This document shows positions 33,120 through 41,986 of a DNA stretch of 64,000 bases, in pieces; positions within the stretch are counted from its first letter, which is position 1, and each line of letters opens with the position of its first letter. The stretch lies in the NCBI GenBank assembly GCA_023390655.1, contig JAEWCL010000019.1:181640-245639 (forward strand), given 5' to 3'. The notes beneath the pieces were generated by a model. It did not search any database. It saw only the letters and a program-made list of their open reading frames with translations, and had not been told where the DNA came from. Made by a program: the position numbers and the translations under genes. The stretch is from Bacillota bacterium. Lineage in GTDB: Bacteria; Bacillota; Clostridia; Christensenellales; CAG-138.

Positions 33120-34589
33120 ATGTTGAGACCGTCTTTGGAGGAAGCGAAAATGCTCGCGCCGTCTTACGGCATGATTCCTGTTTCACGCACCATGTACGCC
33201 GATATTCGCACGCCGATCGAGGTATTGCGGGCGTTGAAAGCGCACGACAAACACTGCTTTCTGCTCGAAAGTATGGAAGATAAGACAAGGTGGGGCCGCT
33301 ATACGTTTTTAGGCTATGCGCCAAAGTTGGAGATCACCTGCACAAACGGCAGGGTGCGCATTGCGGACGGCGGGGAAGTGACCTTCCCTCTGTGCAGTCC
33401 CTCGGACGCCATCCGTCAAATCGTGGAGGAACACAAAAGCCCAAGGTTCTCGTATCTTCCGCCGTTTACCGGCGGGCTTGTCGGCTACTTCGCATACGAT
33501 TATATCCAGTACGCGGAGCCGTCCCTCAAGCTCACCGCAAAGGATGCGGAAGGCTTTCAGGACGTGGACCTGATGCTCTTTGACCGCCTGATCGTGTTCG
33601 ATCACCTGAACCAGCAGATCACGCTCGTTGCCAATATGCGGACCGATGCGCCGGAACAGAACTACGCGCAGGCCGTAGCGGCGATCGGGGAAATGGAGGC
33701 GCTCATCAAGGCCGGGACACAAGTGCGCCCGACGCCGCTTTCCTTAAAAACGCAGTTTGCGCCGCTGTTTACCAAGGAAGCGTTCTGCAAAATGGTGGAG
33801 CGGGCGAAGCATCACATCCATGAGGGGGATATTTTCCAGGTGGTGCTCTCAAACCGCCTGGAGGCGGAGGCGGAAGGGAGCCTGTTCGATACCTACCGGG
33901 TGCTTCGCTCCATCAACCCGTCGCCGTATATGTTCTATTTCAGCAGCGAGGATCTTGAAATCGCGGGTGCGTCGCCGGAAACGCTCGTCAAGCTGCAGGA
34001 CAAAGCGCTATTCACCTTCCCGCTCGCGGGTACCCGCCCGCGCGGCAAAACGCCGGAGGAGGATGTAAGGCTCGAGCAGGAGCTGCTACAGGATGACAAG
34101 GAACTGGCGGAGCACAATATGCTGGTGGATTTGGGGCGCAACGATCTTGGCCGCATCAGCGAATTCGGCACGGTCGCGGTGGAAAAGTACCTGTCCATTG
34201 AACGGTTTTCGCATGTGATGCACATCGGTTCCACTGTCCGGGGCACCATCCGGCAGGGAAATACCGCGCTTGACGCCATCGGCGCGGTGCTGCCCGCGGG
34301 TACGCTTTCGGGTGCGCCGAAAATCCGCGCGTGCGAGATCATCGACGAGTTGGAGGACAACAAGCGCGGCATCTACGGCGGCGCTGTGGGATACATCGAT
34401 TTTACCGGCAACATGGATACGTGCATCGCTATCCGCATCGCGTACAAAAAGAACGGCAAGGTGTTCGTCCGCTCGGGCGCGGGTATCGTGGCGGACAGCG
34501 TGCCGGAAAAGGAATATGAGGAATGCATCAACAAGGCGCGCGCCGTGGTGCGCGCGGTGGAACAAAGCGTTGGAGGGATAGATGCATGA
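33120..34589 (+). CDS. trpE: Anthranilate synthase component I
   Basis: This 489-residue enzyme makes anthranilate from chorismate with ammonia from TrpG. It has the N-terminal feedback domain with LLESMEDKTRWGRYTFLGY (tryptophan-binding LLES motif) and the chorismate-binding domain with GDIFQVVLSNR, FPLAGTRPRGKTPEED, DLGRNDLGRI and GTLSGAPKIRACEIIDELE. Length is normal. AAGGAGG precedes the ATG. It heads trpEGDCFBA and overlaps trpG by four bases. Confidence 0.97.
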   Translation: MLRPSLEEAKMLAPSYGMIPVSRTMYADIRTPIEVLRALKAHDKHCFLLESMEDKTRWGRYTFLGYAPKLEITCTNGRVRIADGGEVTFPLCSPSDAIRQIVEEHKSPRFSYLPPFTGGLVGYFAYDYIQYAEPSLKLTAKDAEGFQDVDLMLFDRLIVFDHLNQQITLVANMRTDAPEQNYAQAVAAIGEMEALIKAGTQVRPTPLSLKTQFAPLFTKEAFCKMVERAKHHIHEGDIFQVVLSNRLEAEAEGSLFDTYRVLRSINPSPYMFYFSSEDLEIAGASPETLVKLQDKALFTFPLAGTRPRGKTPEEDVRLEQELLQDDKELAEHNMLVDLGRNDLGRISEFGTVAVEKYLSIERFSHVMHIGSTVRGTIRQGNTALDAIGAVLPAGTLSGAPKIRACEIIDELEDNKRGIYGGAVGYIDFTGNMDTCIAIRIAYKKNGKVFVRSGAGIVADSVPEKEYEECINKARAVVRAVEQSVGGIDA

Positions 34590-35170
34590 TTTTATTGATC
34601 GATAATTACGACAGCTTTTCCTATAACCTGTACCAGCTTCTTGGCGCCATTGCGCCGGACGTCCGTGTGGCGCGCAACGACGCGCTCACCTTGGAGGAGA
34701 TCACAACGCTTGCGCCCACGCACATCATCCTTTCGCCCGGCCCCGGAAGGCCGCAGGACGCGGGCGTCTGCAAGGATGTTGTCGCCCACTTTGCAGGGGA
34801 AATTCCCATATTGGGTGTGTGCCTTGGGCATCAGGCCATCTGCGAGGTATATGGGGCAACGGTCTCTTATGCGAAACGACTCATGCACGGCAAGCAGTCC
34901 GACATCGTGCTGGATGTGGCGTGCCCGCTGTTTTCCGGCATGCCGCTTGTCATTAAGGGCGCGCGCTACCATTCCCTTGCGGCCTTGGAGGAGACCATGC
35001 CGGAAAACCTTATTGTGACCGCACGGGCGGATGGCGAGATCATGGCCGTGATGCACCGGGAGCATCCGGTCTATGGCGTACAGTTCCACCCGGAATCGAT
35101 CCTCACGCCGGAGGGGAAGCGAATTGCGGAAAACTTCTTGGGAAAACGCGCGGCAGGCTCCGCCGCGTGA
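34586..35170 (+). CDS. trpG: Anthranilate synthase glutamine amidotransferase component
   Basis: This 194-residue class I amidotransferase starts MILLIDNYDSFSYNLYQ. It has the oxyanion motif SPGPGRPQDAG, the nucleophile Cys in LGVCLGHQAI (near 80) and the catalytic His and Glu in GVQFHPESIL (near 170). It supplies ammonia to TrpE. The ATG at 34586 overlaps the trpE stop (ATGA). It is not fused to trpD. A trp-only role is likely given the operon, although dual use with folate (PabA) occurs in some bacteria. Confidence 0.96.
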   Translation: MILLIDNYDSFSYNLYQLLGAIAPDVRVARNDALTLEEITTLAPTHIILSPGPGRPQDAGVCKDVVAHFAGEIPILGVCLGHQAICEVYGATVSYAKRLMHGKQSDIVLDVACPLFSGMPLVIKGARYHSLAALEETMPENLIVTARADGEIMAVMHREHPVYGVQFHPESILTPEGKRIAENFLGKRAAGSAA

Positions 35171-35204
35171 CTGTTTGTAAGACTTTGTTAGGGAGGACAG
35201 CAGC

Positions 35205-36221
35205 ATGATCAAGGAAGCGATACAGAGCGTCGTCAAGGGCGGGAATCTCGCCTATCAGGAAGCGGAAGCCGTGATGGATGAGATCATGGGCGGCACGGCC
35301 TCGCCCATCCAGATGTCCGCGTATTTGACGGCAATGGCGTTAAAAGGCCCGACGATCGATGAAATCACGGCCTCCGCTGCGGGCATGCGCAAGCACTGCG
35401 TGCGCGTGCTCACGGATATGGATGCGCTTGAAATCGTTGGCACTGGCGGGGACGGGTCAAACTCGTTCAATATTTCTACCACCGCGGCGCTTGTGGTTTC
35501 CGCAGCGGGCGTGCCTGTCGCAAAGCACGGCAACCGGGCGGCTTCTAGCCGTTGCGGGGCTGCGGACGTGCTGGAGACGCTCGGCGTCAATATCGCGATA
35601 CCGCCCGAACACAGCAAGCGCCTGCTCGATGAAATCGGCTTGTGCTTCCTGTTTGCGCAGAACTATCACATCGCCATGCGGTATGTGGCCCCTGTGAGAA
35701 AAGAGCTTGGCATCCGTACCATATTCAATGTTCTCGGCCCGCTTGCAAACCCGGCGGGCGCGAACATGCAGCTGTTGGGCGTATATGAGGAAGAACTCGT
35801 GGAGCCCATCGCGCATGTGCTCTACAATCTTGGCGTCAAGCAGGCGATGGTTGTCTACGGGCAGGACGGACTGGACGAAATCTCCATGAGCGCGCCCACT
35901 TCCGTGTGCGAGGTGAAGAACGGCGAATTTTTGCGTCATACCATCACGCCGGAAGAATTCGGGTTTGCCCGTTGCGAAAAGGACGCGCTTCTCGGCGGCA
36001 CGCCGCAGGAGAACGCGGCGATTGTGCGCGATATCCTTTCCGGAACAAAAGGCCCCAAGCGGGACGCGGTAGTGCTCAATTCCGCCGCCGCGCTCCATGT
36101 GGCGCGTCCAGAGATTGCCATGCGGGACGCCGTGGCGCTGGCGGAAGAAACGATCGATTCCGGGGCAGCGCTGGCGCAGTTGGAGCGCTTTATCGCCCTT
36201 TCCAATGAGGCGGCGCTATGA
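35205..36221 (+). CDS. trpD: Anthranilate phosphoribosyltransferase
   Basis: This 338-residue enzyme joins anthranilate to PRPP. Conserved motifs: IVGTGGDGSNSFNISTTAA (PRPP loop, near 78), KHGNRAASSRCGAADVLE, a DGLDEISMSAPT metal-site motif near 225, and VLNSAAAL near 285. Size is typical. The ATG at 35205 has GGGAGG upstream. It ends in a four-base overlap with trpC. Confidence 0.97.
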   Translation: MIKEAIQSVVKGGNLAYQEAEAVMDEIMGGTASPIQMSAYLTAMALKGPTIDEITASAAGMRKHCVRVLTDMDALEIVGTGGDGSNSFNISTTAALVVSAAGVPVAKHGNRAASSRCGAADVLETLGVNIAIPPEHSKRLLDEIGLCFLFAQNYHIAMRYVAPVRKELGIRTIFNVLGPLANPAGANMQLLGVYEEELVEPIAHVLYNLGVKQAMVVYGQDGLDEISMSAPTSVCEVKNGEFLRHTITPEEFGFARCEKDALLGGTPQENAAIVRDILSGTKGPKRDAVVLNSAAALHVARPEIAMRDAVALAEETIDSGAALAQLERFIALSNEAAL

Positions 36222-37003
36222 TTTTAGATACCATTGCCGAACGGACGCGGGAGCGCGTTGCGGGATTAAAGCGGGAAAAGAGCTTTGCCGCCATGCAGGC
36301 GGAAGCGCTGCGCATGGGGAAGGACGGGCGCTATCCCTTCGAGGAAGCGCTGCGGCGTGAAACGCCCGCGTTCATCTGCGAGGTCAAGAAAGCGTCCCCC
36401 TCTAAAGGCGTGATTGCACAGGAGTTTCCTTACCTTACCATCGCAAAGGACTATGCGGCGGCGGGGGCGAATGCGATCTCGGTGCTGACCGAGCCGTATT
36501 TCTTTCAGGGGAGCGATCGGTATCTTTCTGAAATCGCCGGGGTGTCTTCCATCCCCATACTGCGCAAGGATTTTACGGTGGACGCGTACCAGCTGTATGA
36601 AGCAAAGATAATCGGCGCGCATGCCGTGCTGCTGATCTGCGCGCTGATGGACCGGCACATGCTCCGGGATAGCCTTGACATTGCGCACGGGCTGGGTCTC
36701 TCCGCGCTGGTGGAGGCGCATTCGGAACATGAGGCAGAAGAGGCGCTGTCTGCAGGCGCGCGGGTCATCGGCGTCAACAACCGGGATTTGCGGACGTTCG
36801 AGGTGGATGTGGGCCTGAGCCTCAGGCTGCGCGCGCTTGTACCAAAAGAGGTGCTGTTCGTTTCGGAAAGCGGCATCTCCGGTCCGGAGCAGATAGCCTT
36901 GCTGCGGCAGGCGAACGTCAACGGCGTACTGATCGGGGAAACACTCATGCGGAGCCCGGATAAAAAAGCGGCGCTTCGCGCGCTGCGGGGAGGAGAGGCA
37001 TGA
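36218..37003 (+). CDS. trpC: Indole-3-glycerol-phosphate synthase
   Basis: This 261-residue TIM-barrel enzyme converts CdRP to indole-3-glycerol phosphate. It has the family motifs FICEVKKASPSKGVI (catalytic Lys), VLTEPYFFQGS, VLRKDFTVD-type LRKDFTVDAYQLYEA, GVNNRDLRTF and FVSESGI. It is separate from trpF, as in most Firmicutes. ATGA overlaps join it to trpD and trpF. Confidence 0.97.
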   Translation: MILDTIAERTRERVAGLKREKSFAAMQAEALRMGKDGRYPFEEALRRETPAFICEVKKASPSKGVIAQEFPYLTIAKDYAAAGANAISVLTEPYFFQGSDRYLSEIAGVSSIPILRKDFTVDAYQLYEAKIIGAHAVLLICALMDRHMLRDSLDIAHGLGLSALVEAHSEHEAEEALSAGARVIGVNNRDLRTFEVDVGLSLRLRALVPKEVLFVSESGISGPEQIALLRQANVNGVLIGETLMRSPDKKAALRALRGGEA

Positions 37004-37599
37004 CAAGGCTCAAAATCTGCGGGCTGTCCCGTGAGGCGGATATCACCCATGTCAACGCCGCGCAGCCGGATTATATCGGGTTTGTGTTCGCGAAAAGCCG
37101 CAGGCAGGTGACCTATGAGCAGGCGCTTACGCTGCGGAAGCTACTGCGGCCCGGCATCATTCCGGTGGGCGTGTTTGTCAACGCGCCGGAGGAAGAGATC
37201 GTCAGGCTATACCGGGAAGGGATCATTGCAATCGCGCAGCTGCACGGCGGGGAAAGCCAGGCGTATCAGGAGCGGCTCAAGCAGGCGGGGGTGCCCATTA
37301 TCAAGGCGGTGCGGGTGGAAAGGGAAGCGGACATCCTCTCGCATATGGACTCGCCCGCGGATTACCTGCTGCTGGACAACGGCGCGGGGGGAACGGGAAC
37401 GGCGTTTGACTGGGGCGCGCTTTGTGCCTGTACCCGGCCATATTTTCTGGCGGGCGGGGTGAATTTGGACAATATCGCGGAAGCAATTGCGCACAAGCCG
37501 TATTGTATCGACGTCAGCTCCGGCGCTGAAACGGACGGCGTCAAGGACGGCGAAAAGATTCGGCTGCTAACGGAGATCGTTCGTCGGAAGGAAGCTTAA
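37000..37599 (+). CDS. trpF: Phosphoribosylanthranilate isomerase
   Basis: This 199-residue TIM barrel has KICGLSREADI at the start (catalytic Cys7 equivalent), GFVFAKSRRQV, VGVFVNAPEEEI, QLHGGES, LLLDNGAGGTGTAFDW (catalytic Asp) and FLAGGVNLDN. It performs the Amadori rearrangement of phosphoribosylanthranilate. It overlaps trpC by four bases. A gap of 85 bases with a hairpin separates it from trpB. Confidence 0.96.
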   Translation: MTRLKICGLSREADITHVNAAQPDYIGFVFAKSRRQVTYEQALTLRKLLRPGIIPVGVFVNAPEEEIVRLYREGIIAIAQLHGGESQAYQERLKQAGVPIIKAVRVEREADILSHMDSPADYLLLDNGAGGTGTAFDWGALCACTRPYFLAGGVNLDNIAEAIAHKPYCIDVSSGAETDGVKDGEKIRLLTEIVRRKEA

Positions 37600-37619
37600 A
37601 ATGTGTCGGTTTTCTTTTG

Positions 37620-37648
37620 CTTCTTTTTCTTTTGCAAAAGAAAAGAAG
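37620..37648. other. Near-perfect A/T-rich hairpin between trpF and trpB
   Basis: CTTCTTTT, one extra T, CTTTTG, then CAAAAG, AAAAGAAG: a 14-bp stem with almost no loop. It is not followed by a T-run. It could be an mRNA processing or stability element, or a small repeat insertion. Confidence 0.55.
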
Positions 37649-37684
37649 CGTAATCTTTGAATGAACCATAGGGGGAACAATCCA

Positions 37685-38869
37685 ATGGAAACAGGAAGAT
37701 TTGGCTTGCACGGCGGGCAGTACATCCCTGAAACGCTGATGAATGAGCTGCACGCACTGGAGGAAGCGTACGCGCACTACAGCGCGGATGCGGCGTTTCA
37801 GGCGGAATTGACAGAGCTACTCAACAGCTATGCCGGGCGGCCATCGCTTTTGTACTATGCCGCGCGCATGACGGAGGACTTGGGCGGCGCAAAGGTGTAT
37901 TTAAAGCGCGAGGATTTGAACCATACCGGCTCCCATAAAATCAACAATGTGCTCGGTCAGGCGTTGCTTGCAAAGCGCATGGGAAAAACCAGGGTCATTG
38001 CGGAAACGGGCGCGGGCCAGCACGGAGTAGCGACGGCGACTGCCGCAGCGCTTCTCAATATGGAATGCGAGGTTTTCATGGGCGAGGAGGATACGGAGCG
38101 ACAGGCGCTGAACGTCCACCGCATGCGGCTGTTGGGGGCGGAGGTGCACTCTGTTACAAGCGGCACGCGGACATTGAAGGACGCCGTCAACGAGACGATG
38201 CGGGAATGGACGCGCAGGATATCGGACACGCATTATGTCATCGGCTCCGTGATGGGGCCGCACCCGTTTCCTATGATGGTGCGAGATTTCCAGAGCGTCA
38301 TCGGCAGGGAAGCCCGCGCACAGATGTTGGAGCGCGAGGGCAGGCTGCCGGATGCGGTGCTTGCCTGTGTGGGCGGCGGCAGCAACGCCATGGGCATCTT
38401 CCATCCGTTCCTTGCGGATGCGGGCGTACGGCTCATCGGCTGCGAGGCGGCGGGGAAGGGGATTGATACTCCGTACCACGCGGCGACTATCGCCAAGGGG
38501 AGCCTGGGCGTATTCCACGGCATGAAATCGTATTTCTGCCAGGATGAAAACGGACAGATCGCGCCCGTCTACTCGATCTCGGCAGGACTGGACTATCCCG
38601 GCATCGGGCCGGAGCACGCGCATCTTTCGGATACGGGGCGCGCAAGCTATGTGCCCGTGACGGATGAAGAAGCGGTGACGGCGTTTGAATACCTTGCAAG
38701 GAAGGAAGGGATCATCTGCGCGGTGGAAAGCGCGCACGCAGTCGCATATGCGATGAAGATCGCGCCGGACATGGGCAAGGACAGCATTCTTTTAATCAAC
38801 CTTTCGGGACGCGGGGATAAGGATGTGGCGGCGCTGGCGCGCTACAGGGGGGTGGACATTCATGAGTAG
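37685..38869 (+). CDS. trpB: Tryptophan synthase beta chain
   Basis: This 394-residue PLP enzyme makes tryptophan from indole and serine. It opens with GRFGLHGGQYIPETLMNEL and has the PLP lysine in KREDLNHTGSHKINN, the catalytic Glu in AETGAGQHG, the phosphate-binding GGGSNAMG loop and LSGRGDKD at the end. The ATG at 37685 (AGGGGGA upstream) is preferred over 37661. It is a TrpB1-type protein that should pair with the TrpA encoded next, which it overlaps by eight bases. Confidence 0.96.
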   Translation: METGRFGLHGGQYIPETLMNELHALEEAYAHYSADAAFQAELTELLNSYAGRPSLLYYAARMTEDLGGAKVYLKREDLNHTGSHKINNVLGQALLAKRMGKTRVIAETGAGQHGVATATAAALLNMECEVFMGEEDTERQALNVHRMRLLGAEVHSVTSGTRTLKDAVNETMREWTRRISDTHYVIGSVMGPHPFPMMVRDFQSVIGREARAQMLEREGRLPDAVLACVGGGSNAMGIFHPFLADAGVRLIGCEAAGKGIDTPYHAATIAKGSLGVFHGMKSYFCQDENGQIAPVYSISAGLDYPGIGPEHAHLSDTGRASYVPVTDEEAVTAFEYLARKEGIICAVESAHAVAYAMKIAPDMGKDSILLINLSGRGDKDVAALARYRGVDIHE

Positions 38870-39638
38870 GATTCAGAAGGCGTTTACAAACGGCAAGGCG
38901 TTTATCGGATTCTTGACGGGCGGCGACCCGGACTTTGAAGGGAGCGTACAGAATTTCCTTGCGCTTGCGCGGGGTGGCGCCGACCTTATTGAAATCGGCA
39001 TCCCGTTTTCCGATCCCGTGGCGGAAGGACCCGTGATCCAGGCGGCCAATGTGCGTGCGCTTGCGGCGGGAGCCACCACGGACCGGATGTTCCAGCTTGT
39101 GGAGCGGCTGCGGCAGGAAACAGAGGTGCCGCTGGTGTTTTTGACCTATCTCAATCCGGTATTCAAGTACGGGTACGAGCGGTTTTTCGCCCGCTGCGCG
39201 AAAGCGGGGGTGGATGGCATGATCATCCCCGACCTTCCCTATGAGGAAAAAGGGGAGGTGGAGCCGTATGCCGCGAAACACGGGGTGGACATCATCTCCC
39301 TCGTTGCTCCCACCTCGCACGTCCGCGTGCGGGAGATTGCCGCTTCGGCAACGGGATTCTTATACCTTGTTTCCTCCATGGGCGTGACGGGCATGCGCAG
39401 CGAAATCGCCACCGACCTTGCGTCCATTGTCAGCGAGGCGCGCGCGGCAAGTTCCGTTCCCGTCGCTGTCGGATTTGGGATTAGCACACCGGAACAGGCG
39501 CGCGCGGTCGCTGCGTCCGCGGACGGCGTGATTGTGGGCAGCGCGCTTGTCAAGCTTGCAGAGGAGCAGGGGAAGAACGCACCCGCGGCCATAGAAGCCT
39601 ATGCGCGGCGGATGAAGCAGGCGGCGCTTGAGGTATAG
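38862..39638 (+). CDS. trpA: Tryptophan synthase alpha chain
   Basis: This 258-residue TIM barrel cleaves indole-3-glycerol phosphate and channels indole to TrpB. The catalytic Glu is in LIEIGIPFSDP. The second catalytic acid, Asp60 in the E. coli enzyme, is Glu here (PVAEGPVIQ), a change I have seen in other Firmicutes. Other motifs: IIPDLPYEE, VAPTS, SSMGVTGMR and GFGIST. The ATG at 38862 lies inside the trpB end with GGGGGG upstream. It is the last trp gene. Confidence 0.95.
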   Translation: MSRIQKAFTNGKAFIGFLTGGDPDFEGSVQNFLALARGGADLIEIGIPFSDPVAEGPVIQAANVRALAAGATTDRMFQLVERLRQETEVPLVFLTYLNPVFKYGYERFFARCAKAGVDGMIIPDLPYEEKGEVEPYAAKHGVDIISLVAPTSHVRVREIAASATGFLYLVSSMGVTGMRSEIATDLASIVSEARAASSVPVAVGFGISTPEQARAVAASADGVIVGSALVKLAEEQGKNAPAAIEAYARRMKQAALEV

Positions 39639-39666
39639 GTGGGGATGATCAGCGTCTGGCCACGGA

Positions 39667-39758
39667 TTTCAGGCGAGCACGGCAGGACTTTCTTGCGTTC
39701 GCCTGAAAGAACGTGATTGAGTCGGCACAGGTTTGGGGCCGCAGCCTTGGGGCTTTTT
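39667..39758 (+). terminator. Candidate trp operon terminator region
   Basis: An exact 10-bp inverted repeat TTTCAGGCGA / TCGCCTGAAA (39667-39676 and 39699-39708) is followed by a short AGCC-TTGG-GGCT stem with a TTTTT tail (39743-39758). Either could end the trp transcript; neither is a textbook terminator. Confidence 0.4.
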
Positions 39759-39761
39759 ATC

Positions 39762-39895
39762 CGCCGACAGCGACAGGCGCGGTGGCGGCGGCTAGCCTCG
39801 CATAGCAAGGGTTTCCTTGCAGGTGTACCGTCCGCGCGGGATAGCGCAGGTACTTCCTGTAATCCTCACAAAAGCGGCATAGCCACTTTTGTGAT
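39762..39895. repeat. Dispersed structured intergenic repeat, copy B
   Basis: Shares with copy A (27108-27222) the start block CGCCG-CAGCG-CAGG-GCGGTGGCG and the end block CAGGTACTTCCTG-AATC (39847-39864). It ends in hairpin TCACAAAAG / CTTTTGTGA (39866-39874 and 39886-39894), where copy A has a different sequence in the same stem. An extra stem, GCAAGG-GTTT-CCTTGC, lies at 39805-39820. It abuts the stop of the M28 gene and could also end that transcript. Confidence 0.65.
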
Positions 39896-39896
39896 A

Positions 39897-41177
39897 TTAC
39901 GCCTGCCGCTGTTCTTTTTGTGCAAAGAACGCAATGCCGTGCTGATCATACAGGCGTACGGCGTCCAGGCAGATTTCCAATACTTTTTTGATACAGTTGA
40001 TGTCGATGTTCTCATACGTATCGTGCCGCGTATGGTAATAGGGCTGCGGGTCATGGTTGACGGCGCACAGCCCGCAGGCCATGAGTCCGCTGCGGGAAAA
40101 CGCTTCTGCGTCCGTTGCGCCGGGGTAGAGCTGCGCTTCGGGGAGGTCAATGCCGTTGCGCTTTGCGGCCTCATATAAGAGGCTGCCGACGGCGGGGCTG
40201 TTCTGCTGCGTGCCGTTGATGCCCTTGAGGTAGCACCTGAGATGTTCCTCCTCACGCAGCGTGTCGAGTGCGACGAAGATGGTTTCAATCTCCTGCGGGG
40301 CGGCCTTTTTATAATTTTCCGCAAAGGCGGAGGCGCCGCGCAGGCCCACCTCCTCGCCGCCTGTGATCAGGCAGCATACCTCGGTGTGCTCAAAGCGGAC
40401 ATCCTTGTCAAACAGCTCTTTCAAGATGCCCATTGCCACAAAGGAACCCGAAAGGTTGTCGTTTGCGCCGTCCACCACGGTGTTCCGGTCAAAAAAGAAC
40501 AACAGCGCAATAAAAAACGGCACAAAGCAAAGCTGCAGAATGCCTGCGGCCACCCAGCCGCCTGCCATGAGAAACGGCCCATGCAGCAGGGACTCTAAAA
40601 CCGCCGCGATGCTGCAGCAGAGCACTGCGAACATCCCCAATATGGAGCCAAACAGTACAATAGAAACAACAAGCCCTTTTCCATGCAGGCAATACGTGAA
40701 TTCGCAGGCCGTATCCGCGTGCCCCACAAACACGATGCGGCGTTTTGCCGTACCGTTGGAGGAGCGCCTTGCATACACATTTGTGGAGGTGGCGCGAGGA
40801 AACAGAAAATCGATATATTCTCGGTACAGCAAAAACTCAAATATGAACAGGGAAACGCAAAACAGGCTGAGGAGGATGCCCGCCGCAGGGAGGATGGCAG
40901 ACGGCACAAGCGCGTAGAGCCAATAGAGCGCAACGCACACAAGGTTCAATGCGGATGCGATTGTCACCCAGCCGTAGAACGCCTCCGGGTGCAGAAAATA
41001 CGGGTCCTGCCGCGTCTCATCCGCCCACGCGCGCAGCTGATGTTCAAAGAAATGCTGGCAGGCAAGCTCCGCTTTGGAGCCTGCGCTGCGGTTTTTAAAG
41101 CGCTTGCAGACGGTAAAAATACCCTCTTTGATGTAGGAGACGGTTTCTTGCTTCTGATCCATGGCTAAGGCATCCAT
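39897..41177 (-). CDS. Membrane-embedded M28-family aminopeptidase
   Basis: This protein of about 426 residues has the M28 zinc-ligand pattern: FVGHADTACEF (first His), DGANDNLSG (bridging Asp), TGGEEVGLRGA (catalytic Glu pair), VALDTL (Asp) and YYHTRHDTYENI (last His). Two membrane segments lie before the domain, and a further pair (about 80 hydrophobic residues, VVSIVLFGSILGMFAVL onward) is inserted between the first and second ligands. The substrate is unknown, presumably peptides near the membrane. The start is uncertain: ATG 41177 is used, ATG 41162 is possible, and neither has a strong ribosome site. Confidence 0.8.
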   Translation of the reverse strand: MDALAMDQKQETVSYIKEGIFTVCKRFKNRSAGSKAELACQHFFEHQLRAWADETRQDPYFLHPEAFYGWVTIASALNLVCVALYWLYALVPSAILPAAGILLSLFCVSLFIFEFLLYREYIDFLFPRATSTNVYARRSSNGTAKRRIVFVGHADTACEFTYCLHGKGLVVSIVLFGSILGMFAVLCCSIAAVLESLLHGPFLMAGGWVAAGILQLCFVPFFIALLFFFDRNTVVDGANDNLSGSFVAMGILKELFDKDVRFEHTEVCCLITGGEEVGLRGASAFAENYKKAAPQEIETIFVALDTLREEEHLRCYLKGINGTQQNSPAVGSLLYEAAKRNGIDLPEAQLYPGATDAEAFSRSGLMACGLCAVNHDPQPYYHTRHDTYENIDINCIKKVLEICLDAVRLYDQHGIAFFAQKEQRQA

Positions 41178-41351
41178 TCTATCTTTAGTGCCCTTAGCTT
41201 CGGAGGTTTCATCGGAAATTATTGCGGTAAAACGCAGATCGGCGGATGTAAAATTCAGGGGAAAACGGCGGCGAAGCAAGCTGTTAAAACAAGGGAATAT
41301 TGTTAAATATGTAGGGCACGCGCAGGAAGGTTTGACTGTAAATTGACATAC

Positions 41352-41377
41352 AAAAAAAGACCCGCGCTGCGCGGGCT
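41352..41377 (-). terminator. Terminator of the GNAT gene
   Basis: Minus-strand hairpin CCCGCGC / GCGCGGG followed by TCTTTTTTTG. Confidence 0.85.
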
Positions 41378-41383
41378 AAAAGG

Positions 41384-41953
41384 TTACGATAGACGGGCAT
41401 GCCAGTCGCTTTTTAAAATGGCATATACGGCCAGGTCGTAATATCCTGCATTTTGCCGGAATTTTACCTGGCGCTGCGTTCCCTCATACAGCATCCCGCT
41501 CTTTTGCATGACTCTGCCGGACGCGGGGTTGTTGGGATCGTGCCTTGCAACAATACGGTTCATGCCGACTTGAGAAAATAAAAAATCGATCACGCACCGG
41601 AGCGCCTCCGCTGTAATGCCCTTGCTCCAATACGCTTTTGCGATGCAGTATCCGATTTCGCAGCAGGCGTTTGCATCGTCAAGCGACACAACCGATATCC
41701 CGCCGATTGCTTCGCCTGGTTCGTCTGGAACAATGGCCCAGTTATAGATGTTGCTATGCGCATATTCGGCGACCCATTGCGCAATCACGCTGTTGCTGAC
41801 ATCTACCGTCCCATGGGGCGCCCATGTCAAAAACCGTGTTACCTCCGGGTCGTTCGCCCAGTTGCGGAACATAGGCTCCGCATCGGCGGGAACAAACCGC
41901 CGCAGCGTCAGCCGGGCTGTATGGAGTGTCTGCGTGCCTTTGTGGGACAGCAT
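41384..41953 (-). CDS. GNAT family N-acetyltransferase (RimJ/RimL-like)
   Basis: This 189-residue protein has the GNAT fold of ribosomal-protein-type acetyltransferases: LHTARLTLRRFVPADAEPMF at the start, IGGISVVSLDD, then EIGYCIAKAYWSKGITAEAL (acetyl-CoA loop) and VMQKSGMLYEGTQRQ near the end. It transfers acetyl from acetyl-CoA; the target is unknown. The ATG at 41953 has AAGGAGGG upstream. It is a single gene transcribed divergently from the sugar-sensing operon. Confidence 0.88.
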   Translation of the reverse strand: MLSHKGTQTLHTARLTLRRFVPADAEPMFRNWANDPEVTRFLTWAPHGTVDVSNSVIAQWVAEYAHSNIYNWAIVPDEPGEAIGGISVVSLDDANACCEIGYCIAKAYWSKGITAEALRCVIDFLFSQVGMNRIVARHDPNNPASGRVMQKSGMLYEGTQRQVKFRQNAGYYDLAVYAILKSDWHARLS

Positions 41954-41986
41954 GGAACAAGGCCCTCCTTCAACAACGTTTCTTGA

